DNA from: Pseudomonas batumici
GTDB lineage: Bacteria > Pseudomonadota > Gammaproteobacteria > Pseudomonadales > Pseudomonadaceae
NCBI RefSeq assembly: GCF_000820515.1
Contig: NZ_JXDG01000048.1
Coordinates: forward strand, 1 to 64,000
Length of the DNA stretch: 64,000 nt
Direction: 5' to 3'
Both the position numbers and the translations under genes were made by a program. The notes beneath the pieces are model-generated. The model saw nothing but the letters and a program-made list of their open reading frames with translations, was not told where the DNA came from and searched no databases. Shown piece by piece: positions 16,885 through 26,107 of this stretch; the stretch's first letter is position 1, and every line of letters starts with the position of its first letter.

Positions 16885-18219
16885 CTAGGTCCTGGCCACA
16901 GGTTCGGAAATACTCAGCAAGACCACGAAACTCAGCAACGAACTGATGGCCATGAAAGCAAAGACATAGTCCCAACCATGGGTATCCAGAAATAGACCGG
17001 TCAGGAACGGTGTGGCCGCCCCGCCCAACTGGCCGCCCATGTTGACCACCGCGCTGGAGACGGGAAAGGCTTTCTTGCTTGCCAGCCCCATGGGATAAAC
17101 CATGTAGGAAGAAAAACCGAGGCTGAGCACCACGCCGGTCATCAGCAGCAAGGCGCCATAGGTCAAGGGATCGGCAGGCGAGTTGATCAACAGATACATC
17201 ATCAACGAAGTCGCCAGCGCCGACAGCATCATGCCAGGCTTGCGCCGCTTGCCCATGAACCGGTCGGAGAAGACCCCGCCCAGGAGGTTGCCGATCACCG
17301 CGCCGACCCAGGGTGCAGCCGAGACCAGCCCCATGTTCATCAGGGAGTAGTGTTTGACCGTCATCAGGTAGGTGGGAATCCACGCCAGCAACACACTGGA
17401 AATACCCAGCTGGAAGCAGTAGCCCAGCGCACAGCCCCAGATATTCCAGGACTTGAATACCTGGGCGGTGGTTTCCAGCGTCGCCTCCTCGCGGAAACGG
17501 ATCAACACATCGAGTTTTTTCATCCACGGCTGGATCGGTCGCCCCCCCACGACCTTGCCGTCGACAAGCACCTTGGAGTCGTTGACGATGTAATCCAGTT
17601 CAGCCGGTTTGACGAAGCGGCTCTGGGCAGGATGGTTGGCGACCAGGTAATACCAGACCACCGAGAGCAGCAGGCCCGGCACCGCAAAGCAGTAAAAGAT
17701 CTCGCGCCAGCCCCAGGCGGCGATGATCAGCGCACACAGCGGCGGCACGATCACCGGCCCGAACTTCACCGCCGACAGGAAGATCCCCGTGGCCGTGCCC
17801 TTTTCCCTGGCCGGAAACCATTGGTTGATGGTCGAGGTCATGCCCACCGGCAGCGGGCCCTCGGCAAATCCCAGGCCGATGCGATAGAGCTTGAGTGCCA
17901 GGATCGAACCGGCGGTGCCGACCAGGCCGGTAAACAGCGACGTCAGGATCATCGCCCCCGGCAGGATGTTGCGCACGCCAAAACGACTCGCGGCGAACCC
18001 CGACGGCAACTGGGCGATGGCATAGGCCAGCAGGAACAGGCTGATCAGCCCACCGGCTTGGGCATTGCTCATGGCAAATTCCTGACGAATGAACGGCAGC
18101 GCCACCCCGAGGTTGGCGCGGTCGGCGGCCGCCAGGGTGTAAGTGAGGAAAATCAAGCCGGCCACCACCCAGCGGTAACGACCGGGGGCAGCCACGTGCA
18201 ACGACTCGTGACGAGACAT
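16885..18219 (-). CDS. MFS transporter, anion:cation symporter (ACS) type
   Basis: A 444-residue, 12-helix transporter of the ACS family that includes hexuronate, galactonate and phthalate carriers. The first-loop motif region (GLISLFLLAYAIAQLPSGFAASRFG) and the central cytoplasmic loop with two acidic/basic patches are as expected. It begins with AAGG-like sequence before the ATG at MSRHES. It is the first gene of a leftward set with a LysR regulator, an RraA-like aldolase, an aminotransferase and a DAACS symporter, so that set has two importers of different families. Confidence 0.9.
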   Translation of the reverse strand: MSRHESLHVAAPGRYRWVVAGLIFLTYTLAAADRANLGVALPFIRQEFAMSNAQAGGLISLFLLAYAIAQLPSGFAASRFGVRNILPGAMILTSLFTGLVGTAGSILALKLYRIGLGFAEGPLPVGMTSTINQWFPAREKGTATGIFLSAVKFGPVIVPPLCALIIAAWGWREIFYCFAVPGLLLSVVWYYLVANHPAQSRFVKPAELDYIVNDSKVLVDGKVVGGRPIQPWMKKLDVLIRFREEATLETTAQVFKSWNIWGCALGYCFQLGISSVLLAWIPTYLMTVKHYSLMNMGLVSAAPWVGAVIGNLLGGVFSDRFMGKRRKPGMMLSALATSLMMYLLINSPADPLTYGALLLMTGVVLSLGFSSYMVYPMGLASKKAFPVSSAVVNMGGQLGGAATPFLTGLFLDTHGWDYVFAFMAISSLLSFVVLLSISEPVART

Positions 18220-18376
18220 GAGAAGGCCTTTTTATTAGTGTTGTGGCCCTAATCTAGAGTGCAAACAACCTGAGCATTAGCGATTTATTTTCAACTTCAT
18301 TGATCGCTTTTATCCATGATTTCCCGAGTACCTGCTGAACAAGCCGAGGCGCCCCCTGCCAAATCGCAACCTCTAG

Positions 18377-18392
18377 CTGTATATTCATACAG
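18377..18392. promoter_or_regulatory. LexA (SOS) box upstream of topB
   Basis: CTGTATATTCATACAG has intact CTGT and ACAG half-sites separated by eight AT-rich bases, near the gammaproteobacterial LexA consensus. It ends 72 bases before the topB start, and TATATT inside it could serve as a -10 element. No other gene start lies downstream of it on the plus strand. The minus strand leads only to the MFS gene, whose start is about 157 bases away. Confidence 0.7.
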
Positions 18393-18464
18393 ATAAAGGT
18401 TGCCCGGCGCGCCAACACTGAGCATCCTGTAGCCCTTGCCAGGCGCTGATGAAACAAGGTGGTT

Positions 18465-20408
18465 ATGCGGTTGTTCCTCTGTGAGAAGCCTTCCCAGGCC
18501 AAAGACATTGCCGCGGTGCTCGGTGCCACGCGCCGTGGCGACGGCTGCTGGGTGGGCCCGAATGCCACTGTCACCTGGTGCATCGGCCACCTGCTGGAAA
18601 CCGCCCCGCCGGATGCCTACGACGCCCGCTACAAACGCTGGGTGCTGGCCGACCTGCCCATCGTTCCGGAAAAATGGAAGATGCAGGTCAAGCCCAAGAC
18701 CGCCAGCCAGTACAAGGCGGTCAAGCGCCTGCTGGGCGAAGCCCGGGAACTGGTGATCGCCACCGACGCCGACCGCGAAGGGGAAATGATCGCCCGCGAA
18801 CTGGTCGAGCACTGTCGCTATCGCGGGCCGATCCAGCGGCTCTGGCTGTCGGCACTGGACGACGCCTCGATCCGCAAGGCGCTGGCGGTGCTCAAGCCCG
18901 GCGGCGAAACCTTTTCGCTCTATCATTCGGCCCTGGGACGCTCGCGGGCCGACTGGCTGATCGGCATGAACATGAGTCGCCTGTTCACCCTGCTCGGCCG
19001 CCAGTCCGGCTACCAGGGCGTGCTGCCGGTGGGGCGCGTGCAAACCCCGACCCTGCGCCTGGTGGTGGACCGCGACCGCAGCATCGCCGACTTCGTGCCG
19101 GTGGCTTACTGGGCGATCGACGTGCACCTGCTGCACGACGGCCAGCCCTTTGTCGCCCAGTGGCGCGCCCCGCAGGACACCTGCGATGACCAGGACCGCT
19201 GCCTCAACCAGGCCCTCGCCCAACAGGCCGCGAGCGCCATGGGCGCGGCGTCCGGCGCCACGGTGGTGAAGCTCAAGACCGAGCGGATTCGCGAGCCCGC
19301 ACCCCTGCCCTTCGACCTCGGCACCCTGCAGGAAGTGTGTTCGAAAAGGCTCGGGCTGGGCGCCCAGGAGACACTGGATATTGCCCAGGCGCTGTACGAA
19401 ACCCACAAGGTCATCACCTACCCGCGCAGTGATTGCGGCTTTCTGCCCCTGAGTCAGCACGGCGATGCCGGCCGGGTACTGGCGGCGCTGGAGCGGGCTG
19501 ATCCGAGCCTGGGCAAGCTGGCGCCCTATCTCGATCCGTCGCGCCGTTCGCGAGCCTGGAACGATGCCAAGGTCACGGCCCACCACGGGATTATCCCGAC
19601 GGGCAGCGGCGCCAGCCTCGACCGTTTGCAGGGCAAGCCGCGCGCCGTCTACAGCCTGATTCGCGCCCGTTACCTGGCGCAGTTCCTGCCCCCTCACGAA
19701 TACGACCGCACCCAGGCCGATTTCGACTGCGCGGCACAGGCGCTGCGGGCCGTGGGCAAGCAGGTCATCGAACCCGGCTGGAAACGTGCCTTGCCTGAAG
19801 CCCTGGCACCGGCCAAGGGACGTGAAGCCCCCGAGCCACAGGCCTTGCCGGCACTGCGCGAAGGCACCGAGTGCGCGCTGAGCCGAGTCGAGCTCAAGGA
19901 CCTCTGGACCCAGCCGCCAAAGCCCTTTACCGAAGGCGACCTGATCAAGGCGATGAAAAACGTCGCCCGCTATGTGGAGGACCCGCGCCTCAAGCAGAAA
20001 CTCAAGGACACCACCGGCATCGGCACCGAAGCCACCCGCGCCGGCATCATCCAGGGCTTGCTGGATCGACATTACCTGGTCAAGCACGGCAAAAGCCTGT
20101 CAGCGACCCCGGCGGCCTTCAGCCTGATCGATGCGGTACCGCGGGCGATTGCCGACCCCGGCACCACGGCGATCTGGGAACAGGCCCTGGACATGGTGCA
20201 AAGCGGCGAGATGAGCCTGGAAGAGTTTGTCGCCAAGCAGGCCGCCTGGATGAGCAAGCAGGTGGGACGCTGTGTCGAGTTGAAATTGCAGATCGCCCTG
20301 CCGGCCGGGATGGCGGGACAAGGCGCGGCGCCCTGGAAGAAGAAGCGCAAGGCTTCGGCCGGCAAGCCGGGCAGAACCCGACGCCCACCGAAGTCGGCCG
20401 CCTCCTGA
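18465..20408 (+). CDS. topB: DNA topoisomerase III
   Basis: A 647-residue type IA topoisomerase that decatenates DNA through a transient 5'-phosphotyrosine link. The N-terminal Toprim domain shows LFLCEKPSQAKDIA and the acidic metal site ATDADREGEMIARE; the active-site Tyr is in KVITYPRSDCGFLP (about residue 317). The decatenation-type region and the TGIGTEATRAGIIQGL motif follow. The C-terminus is a Lys/Arg-rich tail (WKKKRKASAGKPGRTRRPPK) without zinc ribbons. AAGGTG lies close before the chosen ATG. The LexA box upstream suggests DNA-damage control, not a general trait of topB. Confidence 0.95.
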   Translation: MRLFLCEKPSQAKDIAAVLGATRRGDGCWVGPNATVTWCIGHLLETAPPDAYDARYKRWVLADLPIVPEKWKMQVKPKTASQYKAVKRLLGEARELVIATDADREGEMIARELVEHCRYRGPIQRLWLSALDDASIRKALAVLKPGGETFSLYHSALGRSRADWLIGMNMSRLFTLLGRQSGYQGVLPVGRVQTPTLRLVVDRDRSIADFVPVAYWAIDVHLLHDGQPFVAQWRAPQDTCDDQDRCLNQALAQQAASAMGAASGATVVKLKTERIREPAPLPFDLGTLQEVCSKRLGLGAQETLDIAQALYETHKVITYPRSDCGFLPLSQHGDAGRVLAALERADPSLGKLAPYLDPSRRSRAWNDAKVTAHHGIIPTGSGASLDRLQGKPRAVYSLIRARYLAQFLPPHEYDRTQADFDCAAQALRAVGKQVIEPGWKRALPEALAPAKGREAPEPQALPALREGTECALSRVELKDLWTQPPKPFTEGDLIKAMKNVARYVEDPRLKQKLKDTTGIGTEATRAGIIQGLLDRHYLVKHGKSLSATPAAFSLIDAVPRAIADPGTTAIWEQALDMVQSGEMSLEEFVAKQAAWMSKQVGRCVELKLQIALPAGMAGQGAAPWKKKRKASAGKPGRTRRPPKSAAS

Positions 20409-20413
20409 CGGAT

Positions 20414-20447
20414 TGAGCGTTCCCACGCGGGTGCGTGGGAAGGCTCA
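20414..20447. repeat. Hairpin after topB
   Basis: TTCCCACGC and GCGTGGGAA form a nine-base stem, extended outward by TGAGC/GCTCA. The TTCCCACGC/GCGTGGGAA stem is a hairpin type often seen between Pseudomonas genes. It lacks a T run but lies between the convergent stops of topB and the coiled-coil protein gene, so it may end transcription from either side. Confidence 0.6.
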
Positions 20448-20489
20448 AGGCAGGTACCTGGACTTAAATGAGCAGCATGAAGGCTGTCG

Positions 20490-21038
20490 TTACTTCACCT
20501 TTCTGCCCAGGTCATCGACGCTACGTTTCAGGCTCTCCAGATCGTGCTTCAGATCACTGACATCGCGCTTGAGGCTGGACAGCTCGCTGGAATTCGAACT
20601 GGAGCTTGAACCCGAGCTGCGCTTGAGATCGTCCACTTCGCGACTGAGCTTGTCGATACTGCGATCCTGATCGCTCACGCTGCGCTTGAGGCCGGAAAGA
20701 TCGCTGTTGTTCGAGTTGGAACTCGAGCTGCTATTGCGTTTGAACTCCTCGATGACACGAGCCTGGTCATTGATGATCTTCTTCAGGTTCTCCAGTTCGT
20801 CGGCATTGCGCTTCTGCAGTTCCTTCATCTTCTGAAAATCATCAACCGTGAAATCGGTGTTGCGCAGTGAGTACCCGGAGCTCGTATCGCCATGGGTTGC
20901 GGCGAGACGATCGAAGCGCCCGGCATCCAGGTCTTCGACATTCACCGCGGCCTGAGCCGCAAGCGCTGAACCGCCGAGCAGAAGTACAAGCAAGCCGGTA
21001 GCGGGAATCGTGAAAGAGGGTTTGAAACGAGCGCGCAT
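20490..21038 (-). CDS. Secreted coiled-coil protein with Ser/Asn linkers, hypothetical
   Basis: A 182-residue protein with a signal peptide (hydrophobic TGLLVLLLGGSALAAQA). The mature part has three heptad-type segments (KMKELQKRNADELENLKKII; LSGLKRSVSDQDRSIDKLSREVDDLKR; LSSLKRDVSDLKHDLESLKRSV) joined by two low-complexity linkers, SSSSSNSNNS and SSGSSSSSNSS. The second and third segments look like a duplicated unit. No family was recognised. It starts about 100 bases after the outer-membrane barrel gene on the same strand, so it may be the last, looser member of the lipid operon; AAGGAT precedes the ATG. Confidence 0.72.
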   Translation of the reverse strand: MRARFKPSFTIPATGLLVLLLGGSALAAQAAVNVEDLDAGRFDRLAATHGDTSSGYSLRNTDFTVDDFQKMKELQKRNADELENLKKIINDQARVIEEFKRNSSSSSNSNNSDLSGLKRSVSDQDRSIDKLSREVDDLKRSSGSSSSSNSSELSSLKRDVSDLKHDLESLKRSVDDLGRKVK

Positions 21039-21139
21039 CACTTGTCATCCTTGTGAAGTGCCGAGATGGCACATAGCTATGACTCGCTTCACCCGCAGAG
21101 GTTCCACCTCCGACGTGCTGATTCCCGACCGCCTGAAAG

Positions 21140-22372
21140 TCAGAACGAGTAACGCACGGCATTGACCCAGCGGGTCTGATCCTCGAAGAAACCGAAGCTG
21201 CTCCGATCGCCTGCAAACACATCCAGCCCGGTGCGCAGTTGCCAGTGGGCATCGAGGTCATAGCGCATTTCCAGGGCGGCATACTGCGCGGATTGCCTCA
21301 GGTCCTGGGCGACGTATGCCGTCAGGTAGAGCCGTCCTTGCAGCATTTCCCGGCGTATCGCCAGACTGACGATTTCCGAGCGACCCTGGTCAAGGGCCTG
21401 GTCGACAGCGTCCTTCCACTGGTTGTAGTACTGCACGCCGAAGAACCAGTCTCCGGTCAGGTAATCGACGCCCAGCAACAATTGCCGCTGCCGGCTCTTC
21501 TTCACATCGACGATCCCCGTCGGTGCCCGGTAGTAGCGATAGTCATCCGGGGTCAGCGCCGCCTCGCCCTTGACCACCACCGGACCGACAGGCACGGCAA
21601 AGGAGCCGCCGAACAAGGTACGGCGCTGCAACTGCTCGCGATAGCTCAGGCCGCTGCGCGTGAGTTCCGGGGTCAGGGTGTCTTCGGTTTGCCAGCCATG
21701 CCAGGCGTTGAGGGAATAGTCGACGCCCGCGGCATTGCCGCTCCAGCGCAGTGCCGGGGTCCAGTCCGCCGGCTTGCGCCAGTCCGGGTCCGATGCCTCG
21801 CTTCGGGGGATGCCGGTGAGCAGATCGCCGACCCGGGGCTCGGCAAAACGCCCGTCGCTGGATGGCAGCAGGTCCTTGCGGGTCTGCGGGATCAGCAACA
21901 TCTGCAACGACTGGTCCTCGAACACCGAGCACTCGCTGTTGAGCATCGCCAGAGGGCGGCGCTGCTGGACATAGTCACCGAAGAAACCTTCGCGCCGGTC
22001 GAAAGGATGAATGACATCCAGTACCCGCAAGCGGTCGGCGCTGCCCCACACCACCTGTTGCACACCGAGGGTCGAGGTGCAGCGTTCGCCCTGGTATTCG
22101 GCGAACAGCTCGCGCGGTTCGATCTCGTGGTAATCACCGTCGAGCTTGTTCTCCTGCAGCGCCCTGACCTGCGCCTTCAGCCGCCAGCCCGACTCCCCTT
22201 GCCAGGCACCGCCCAGCAACGCGGAATATTCGTCGAGCCCCCACTCGCCCTCGCGGGTCACGGCCTGGCGGGTCTCCAGCCGGCCATTGAAATCCACGGC
22301 ATCAAGTGCACTGGCCTGGCTGTCGATGCTGAACAACAACAGCGCCCCCAGGCCCAAGGTTCTATTGATCAT
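21140..22372 (-). CDS. Outer-membrane beta-barrel protein, DUF1302-like
   Basis: A 410-residue protein with a signal peptide ending near QASA. It has many alternating beta-strand patterns and a C-terminal Phe (WVNAVRYSF), the usual signal for barrel insertion. The segment LRVLDVIHPFDRREGF resembles DUF1302-type proteins found beside LolA-like and RND-type lipid exporters. Its ATG overlaps the stop of the acyl-CoA-dehydrogenase-like gene by four bases, which makes it the 15th gene of the lipid operon. Likely role: outer-membrane receiver or channel for the exported lipid. The family match is by pattern only. Confidence 0.75.
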   Translation of the reverse strand: MINRTLGLGALLLFSIDSQASALDAVDFNGRLETRQAVTREGEWGLDEYSALLGGAWQGESGWRLKAQVRALQENKLDGDYHEIEPRELFAEYQGERCTSTLGVQQVVWGSADRLRVLDVIHPFDRREGFFGDYVQQRRPLAMLNSECSVFEDQSLQMLLIPQTRKDLLPSSDGRFAEPRVGDLLTGIPRSEASDPDWRKPADWTPALRWSGNAAGVDYSLNAWHGWQTEDTLTPELTRSGLSYREQLQRRTLFGGSFAVPVGPVVVKGEAALTPDDYRYYRAPTGIVDVKKSRQRQLLLGVDYLTGDWFFGVQYYNQWKDAVDQALDQGRSEIVSLAIRREMLQGRLYLTAYVAQDLRQSAQYAALEMRYDLDAHWQLRTGLDVFAGDRSSFGFFEDQTRWVNAVRYSF

Positions 22373-23910
22373 GCATCATCCCCACACACCAGCAGCTCAT
22401 CGAGCGCGACCTCCTCGTCGGCACGCTGTCGGTCGAAAGCGCCGATCCGGGCATCGACCCATTCACCGAGCCCGGCCAGGGCGAAACGCGGCGAAGCCAG
22501 ATGCTCCCAGTCGCGCGCAGCCCTCTCCAGGCGCGACGCCACCCAGGGACGACAATGCTCTTCCAGCGCCTGGGCCGAGAGCATCAGCCAGACGACACAC
22601 TGCCCCAACTGGAGCACCTGCTCGGACAAGCGATCATTGTCCCGTGGCTGCAACCGCTCGCTGGACAGCCAGGCGTCCAGTCGCTGGATAGCCAACTGGC
22701 CGTGGGGCATGAACGCCAGGTACGCCTTGATCACCGCCGGCTGCTCCAGCACGCGCTGCCCGATAAAGGCCGCCAGGGTCTGCGACGGGCCCTCGAACAG
22801 ACGGGTGATGCGCGCATCGCGCCAGAGCTGGCCGATGGGGTTGTTATCGCAGTAGCCGCGGGCGCCGAGCATCTGCAAGGCGCTGTCGCTGACTTCGCCC
22901 AGCAGCTCGCTGGCCAGCCACTTGACCGCCGCCAGCACCTCGGCCGGTGGCGCGGGCTGTCCCTGGTCCAGGCCCGTGGCCAGGTCATCGACCCAACCGC
23001 CGAGGGCGGTTGCCGCGCAGATAGCCCCGCCGATCTGCGCCTGGGTGTGCTCGTGATCCCAGAGTCGATGGGTGCCCAGGGAGCGGCGCGTGCTGTAGCG
23101 GGTCATCAGTTGCACACAGCGCCACAGGGCGCCGATGCAGGTGGCAGCAATGCCCAGGCGACCGAAGACCATGGTGTCGCTGGCCACCGCCATCCCGGCG
23201 AACTGGCTGCCCAGCACCTGCTCCGCGCCGACCTCGACGGCGTCGAAATGCACCTGGTTCTGGACCATGCCCTTGAGACCGAGGGTCAGCGCCTCGCTGC
23301 CCTGGCCCAGCCCCGGCTGGTCGGCATCCAGGCAGAAACCGATAAAACCGCACTCGCGCCCCTGCTCGTCCAGATGCCGCGCAAACACCGAGATCACCCC
23401 GGCCCAGGCGGCAGAGCCACACCAGGACTTGCGCCCGTCCAGACGCCAATGATCGCCCTCGCGCCGTGCCGTCGCCGCCAGGTTCAGCGGGTTGGAACCG
23501 GCCCCCTGCTCGGTCAGGGCAAAGGCGGCCAGCATCCGCCCGGTGGCCAGTTGGGGCAGGTAGCGCGCCTTCGCGGCGGCTGAGCCGAAGCGCTGGATCG
23601 GACGAATGCCCAGGCCGTTGTTGAGCCCGACGAAAAACGCCAGGGTCAGGTCGATGGCCCCCAGTTGGCGCTGCACCCGCAACAGCTCGAACGTCGAAAA
23701 GCCCAGCAGGCCGCCCTGGGCCTCGGCGACCTGCATGCCCAGCACCCCGCGATTGCCCAGGGCCAGCACCAGGTGCGGCGGCAGGCAGCGGCGCGCGTCC
23801 ATCAGGCGGAAATCCAGACGCCCGGCCCAGTCCTGCAACCATTGGTTCAGCTCGGTGACGGCCGGGGTGTCGGGACGTGCCGCCTGGGCAAATGCCGTCC
23901 ATGCATTCAT
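22369..23910 (-). CDS. Acyl-CoA-dehydrogenase-like flavoprotein (TamP-like)
   Basis: A 513-residue protein of the acyl-CoA dehydrogenase superfamily. The substrate/FAD region reads ALTEQGAGSNPLNL with GRKSWCGSAAWA, and the likely catalytic Glu is in TRLFEGPSQTLA. The C-terminus is extended past the usual 380 residues by a helical region. The start is the ATG overlapping the SDR stop; a longer in-frame reading is the SDR gene in another frame. In tambjamine synthesis the homolog class (TamP) puts a double bond into an acyl-ACP. The same use here, on an ACP-bound chain, is the natural inference since no beta-oxidation genes are present. Confidence 0.82.
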   Translation of the reverse strand: MNAWTAFAQAARPDTPAVTELNQWLQDWAGRLDFRLMDARRCLPPHLVLALGNRGVLGMQVAEAQGGLLGFSTFELLRVQRQLGAIDLTLAFFVGLNNGLGIRPIQRFGSAAAKARYLPQLATGRMLAAFALTEQGAGSNPLNLAATARREGDHWRLDGRKSWCGSAAWAGVISVFARHLDEQGRECGFIGFCLDADQPGLGQGSEALTLGLKGMVQNQVHFDAVEVGAEQVLGSQFAGMAVASDTMVFGRLGIAATCIGALWRCVQLMTRYSTRRSLGTHRLWDHEHTQAQIGGAICAATALGGWVDDLATGLDQGQPAPPAEVLAAVKWLASELLGEVSDSALQMLGARGYCDNNPIGQLWRDARITRLFEGPSQTLAAFIGQRVLEQPAVIKAYLAFMPHGQLAIQRLDAWLSSERLQPRDNDRLSEQVLQLGQCVVWLMLSAQALEEHCRPWVASRLERAARDWEHLASPRFALAGLGEWVDARIGAFDRQRADEEVALDELLVCGDDA

Positions 23911-24899
23911 TGCTCGATCTCCTGTCGGGCCAACAGCCAACGGGCCGTCTCGCCGACCAGTTGCTCCAGCGTCTGCCGGGGCGCGAAGCCCACCTGCTGG
24001 CGGGCCTTGTGGGTGCGGTAGTAGACGTTCATCCCCAGCAGGCGGACCACATCCGCCGAGAGTCGCAAGGGGATCAGCGAGGTCAGCAGATCCAGCGGCC
24101 GCAACAGCGCCACGATCCATTTGAGGGTCGAACCCCGCGGTTGCCAACGCGGCTCGGACACCCCCAGCGCGCGGCCCATGCCGGTGAACAATTCGCGATA
24201 GCTGACGTTCAGGCTGCTGAGGATGTAGCGCTCGCCGCGCCGGCCCTTGTCCATGATTGCCAGCAGCCCTTGCACCAGGTCCTCGGCACCGATCACGGCG
24301 ATCCCGCCGGGCGGGATGAACGGCAGGCGACGCTGATGCAGGTCCAGCATGACCTTGCCCCAGCCATGCCGCACATCGCAATTCGGTGCGATGACGGCCG
24401 ACGGGCAGGCGATCACGATGTCCATTCCCTCCGCGCAAAACTGCCGGACCCGTTCCTCGGCCGCGCGCTTGCTGTGCATGTAGGCCAACCTGAAGGCCGC
24501 GCCGTTGTAGGCCATGTGTTCATCCGCCTCGCCGGCCGGATAGCCCACGGCGGCAATAGACGACACATGCAGCACCCGCCGCACGCCGGCGCGACGCGCG
24601 GCGTGCAGCAGGTTGACCGTGCCTTGCACATTGACCGCGAACATCCGCGCCCGGGCGCTTTCATAAGGCAGCGCCAGGCCGGCGGCGTGATAGATCAGGT
24701 CGACACCGTCCAGTGCCCGTTCGAGGCTGGCCGGATCGAGCAGATCCGCCACGCGCCAGGACACCCGGTCACTCACCGACACCAGGGCCGACGCCGGGTC
24801 GTTTGCCAGGACCAGCACGGCGACCGCCTCCCCGCGCGCCAGCAAGGCCCGCACGATATGGCTGCCCAGGCAGCCGCTGGCCCCCGTCACCAGGATCAT
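23907..24899 (-). CDS. Extended SDR / NAD-dependent epimerase-dehydratase-like reductase
   Basis: A 330-residue extended short-chain dehydrogenase. The Rossmann motif VTGASGCLGSHI is at the N-terminus, a Ser-Ser pair is near 113, and the catalytic YMHSK (Tyr140, Lys144) is clear. It resembles dihydroflavonol-4-reductase / 3-beta-hydroxysteroid dehydrogenase proteins, which reduce or oxidise ketones and beta-keto groups. It lies between the ketosynthase and the dehydrogenase genes, both overlapping by four bases, so it is a good candidate to reduce the beta-keto product of the ketosynthase in the lipid pathway. Confidence 0.85.
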   Translation of the reverse strand: MILVTGASGCLGSHIVRALLARGEAVAVLVLANDPASALVSVSDRVSWRVADLLDPASLERALDGVDLIYHAAGLALPYESARARMFAVNVQGTVNLLHAARRAGVRRVLHVSSIAAVGYPAGEADEHMAYNGAAFRLAYMHSKRAAEERVRQFCAEGMDIVIACPSAVIAPNCDVRHGWGKVMLDLHQRRLPFIPPGGIAVIGAEDLVQGLLAIMDKGRRGERYILSSLNVSYRELFTGMGRALGVSEPRWQPRGSTLKWIVALLRPLDLLTSLIPLRLSADVVRLLGMNVYYRTHKARQQVGFAPRQTLEQLVGETARWLLARQEIEQ

Positions 24900-26107
24900 T
24901 GCTCACCCTCCCCGGCTCGCCCCAAGGCCAGGGAGACATTGAGCCCGCCGAAGGCGAAGGAGTTCTTCAACCAGGCCTCGACCCGGGCCGGGCGAGCGCC
25001 TTCGGTGACGTAGTCCAGATCGCATTCGGCATCCGCCGCCTGGTAATTGAGGGTCGGCGGGATCCGGTCCTGCAAGGTCGCCATCAGCCCGCCGATCAAC
25101 TCCACCACACCGGCAGCACCCATCAGGTGGCCGATGGCCGACTTGACCGAGGACACCTGCAAGCGATCCGCATGATCGGCAAATACCTGGCGGATCGCTG
25201 CCGTTTCACAGCGGTCATTGAGCAAGGTGCCGGTGCCATGGGCATTGATGTAGGTGAAGCTTTCGGGCGCCAGCCGGCTGTCGGCCATCGCCTTGCGCAT
25301 CGCCAGCGCGGGACCTTCCACCGACGGCTTGATCAGGTCCCCGGCATCGCTGTTGACGCCGTAGCCCAGCACGCGGGCCAACACCCGCGCACCGCGTGCC
25401 CTGGCATGGGCCAGGGTTTCCATGACCAGGACACCCCCGCCCTCGCCCAGCACCATGCCGCGGCGGCCGGCGGAAAACGGTCGGCAGGTGTCCGGCGCCA
25501 TGGCCCGCAACGCCTCCCAGGCTTTCCACACCAGCGGATTGAGACAGGCATCGGTGCCACCGGCCAGAACGATGTCGGCATCGCCCTGGCGCAGCAGCCG
25601 ATAGGCCTCGCCGACCGCCTGGGTCGACGAGGCACAGGCGGTGCTCAACGTCATCGCCGGGCCCTTGAAACCGTAACGCAGGCTCAGGTGACTGGCCGCG
25701 GCATTCGCCATGACCCGGGGCACGGTCCAGGGGGCCAGGGTCTGGCTGCCGGCCTGATAAAGATCCAGGTAGGCACTGTGCAGCGAGTCGCTGCCGCCCA
25801 CCGCCGTGCCCATGTACACCGCGCACCGATGGCGGTCGACCGCCTCCATGTCCAGCGCCGCCATGTCCAGCGCCTCGCGCCCCGCCAGCAGGGCGAACTG
25901 GGTCGAGCGGTCGAACATCAGCAACTCGTTGGCGCTGAAGCAGCCCTCCAGCGCCTGTTCGGGCAGCGCGCCGGCATTGCACTGTCCCGGCAGCCACGGC
26001 ACCCGGGCAATCGCACAGTGCGAGCGGGCCAGACCATCCCACAAGGCTTGCCGACCGATACCGAAGGGCGACACACAGCCGACGCCGGTGATCACGACCT
26101 CATTCAT
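24896..26107 (-). CDS. Beta-ketoacyl-ACP synthase (FabF type)
   Basis: A 403-residue ketosynthase with a full catalytic triad: Cys158 in LSTACASSTQ, His290 in INAHGTGT, and His327 in SAIGHLMGAAG. It should condense an acyl thioester with malonyl-ACP. It is more diverged than housekeeping FabF and has its own ACP gene directly upstream with a four-base overlap, so a dedicated elongation is likely. No chain-length-factor partner or acyltransferase is found in the cluster; malonyl-ACP would have to come from primary metabolism. Confidence 0.92.
   Translation of the reverse strand: MNEVVITGVGCVSPFGIGRQALWDGLARSHCAIARVPWLPGQCNAGALPEQALEGCFSANELLMFDRSTQFALLAGREALDMAALDMEAVDRHRCAVYMGTAVGGSDSLHSAYLDLYQAGSQTLAPWTVPRVMANAAASHLSLRYGFKGPAMTLSTACASSTQAVGEAYRLLRQGDADIVLAGGTDACLNPLVWKAWEALRAMAPDTCRPFSAGRRGMVLGEGGGVLVMETLAHARARGARVLARVLGYGVNSDAGDLIKPSVEGPALAMRKAMADSRLAPESFTYINAHGTGTLLNDRCETAAIRQVFADHADRLQVSSVKSAIGHLMGAAGVVELIGGLMATLQDRIPPTLNYQAADAECDLDYVTEGARPARVEAWLKNSFAFGGLNVSLALGRAGEGEQ

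Noticed and set aside
18297..20087. A long minus-strand open frame across the topB gene
   Set aside because: It is the antisense shadow of topB. The plus-strand frame has all topoisomerase motifs and a ribosome site; the minus frame has neither.
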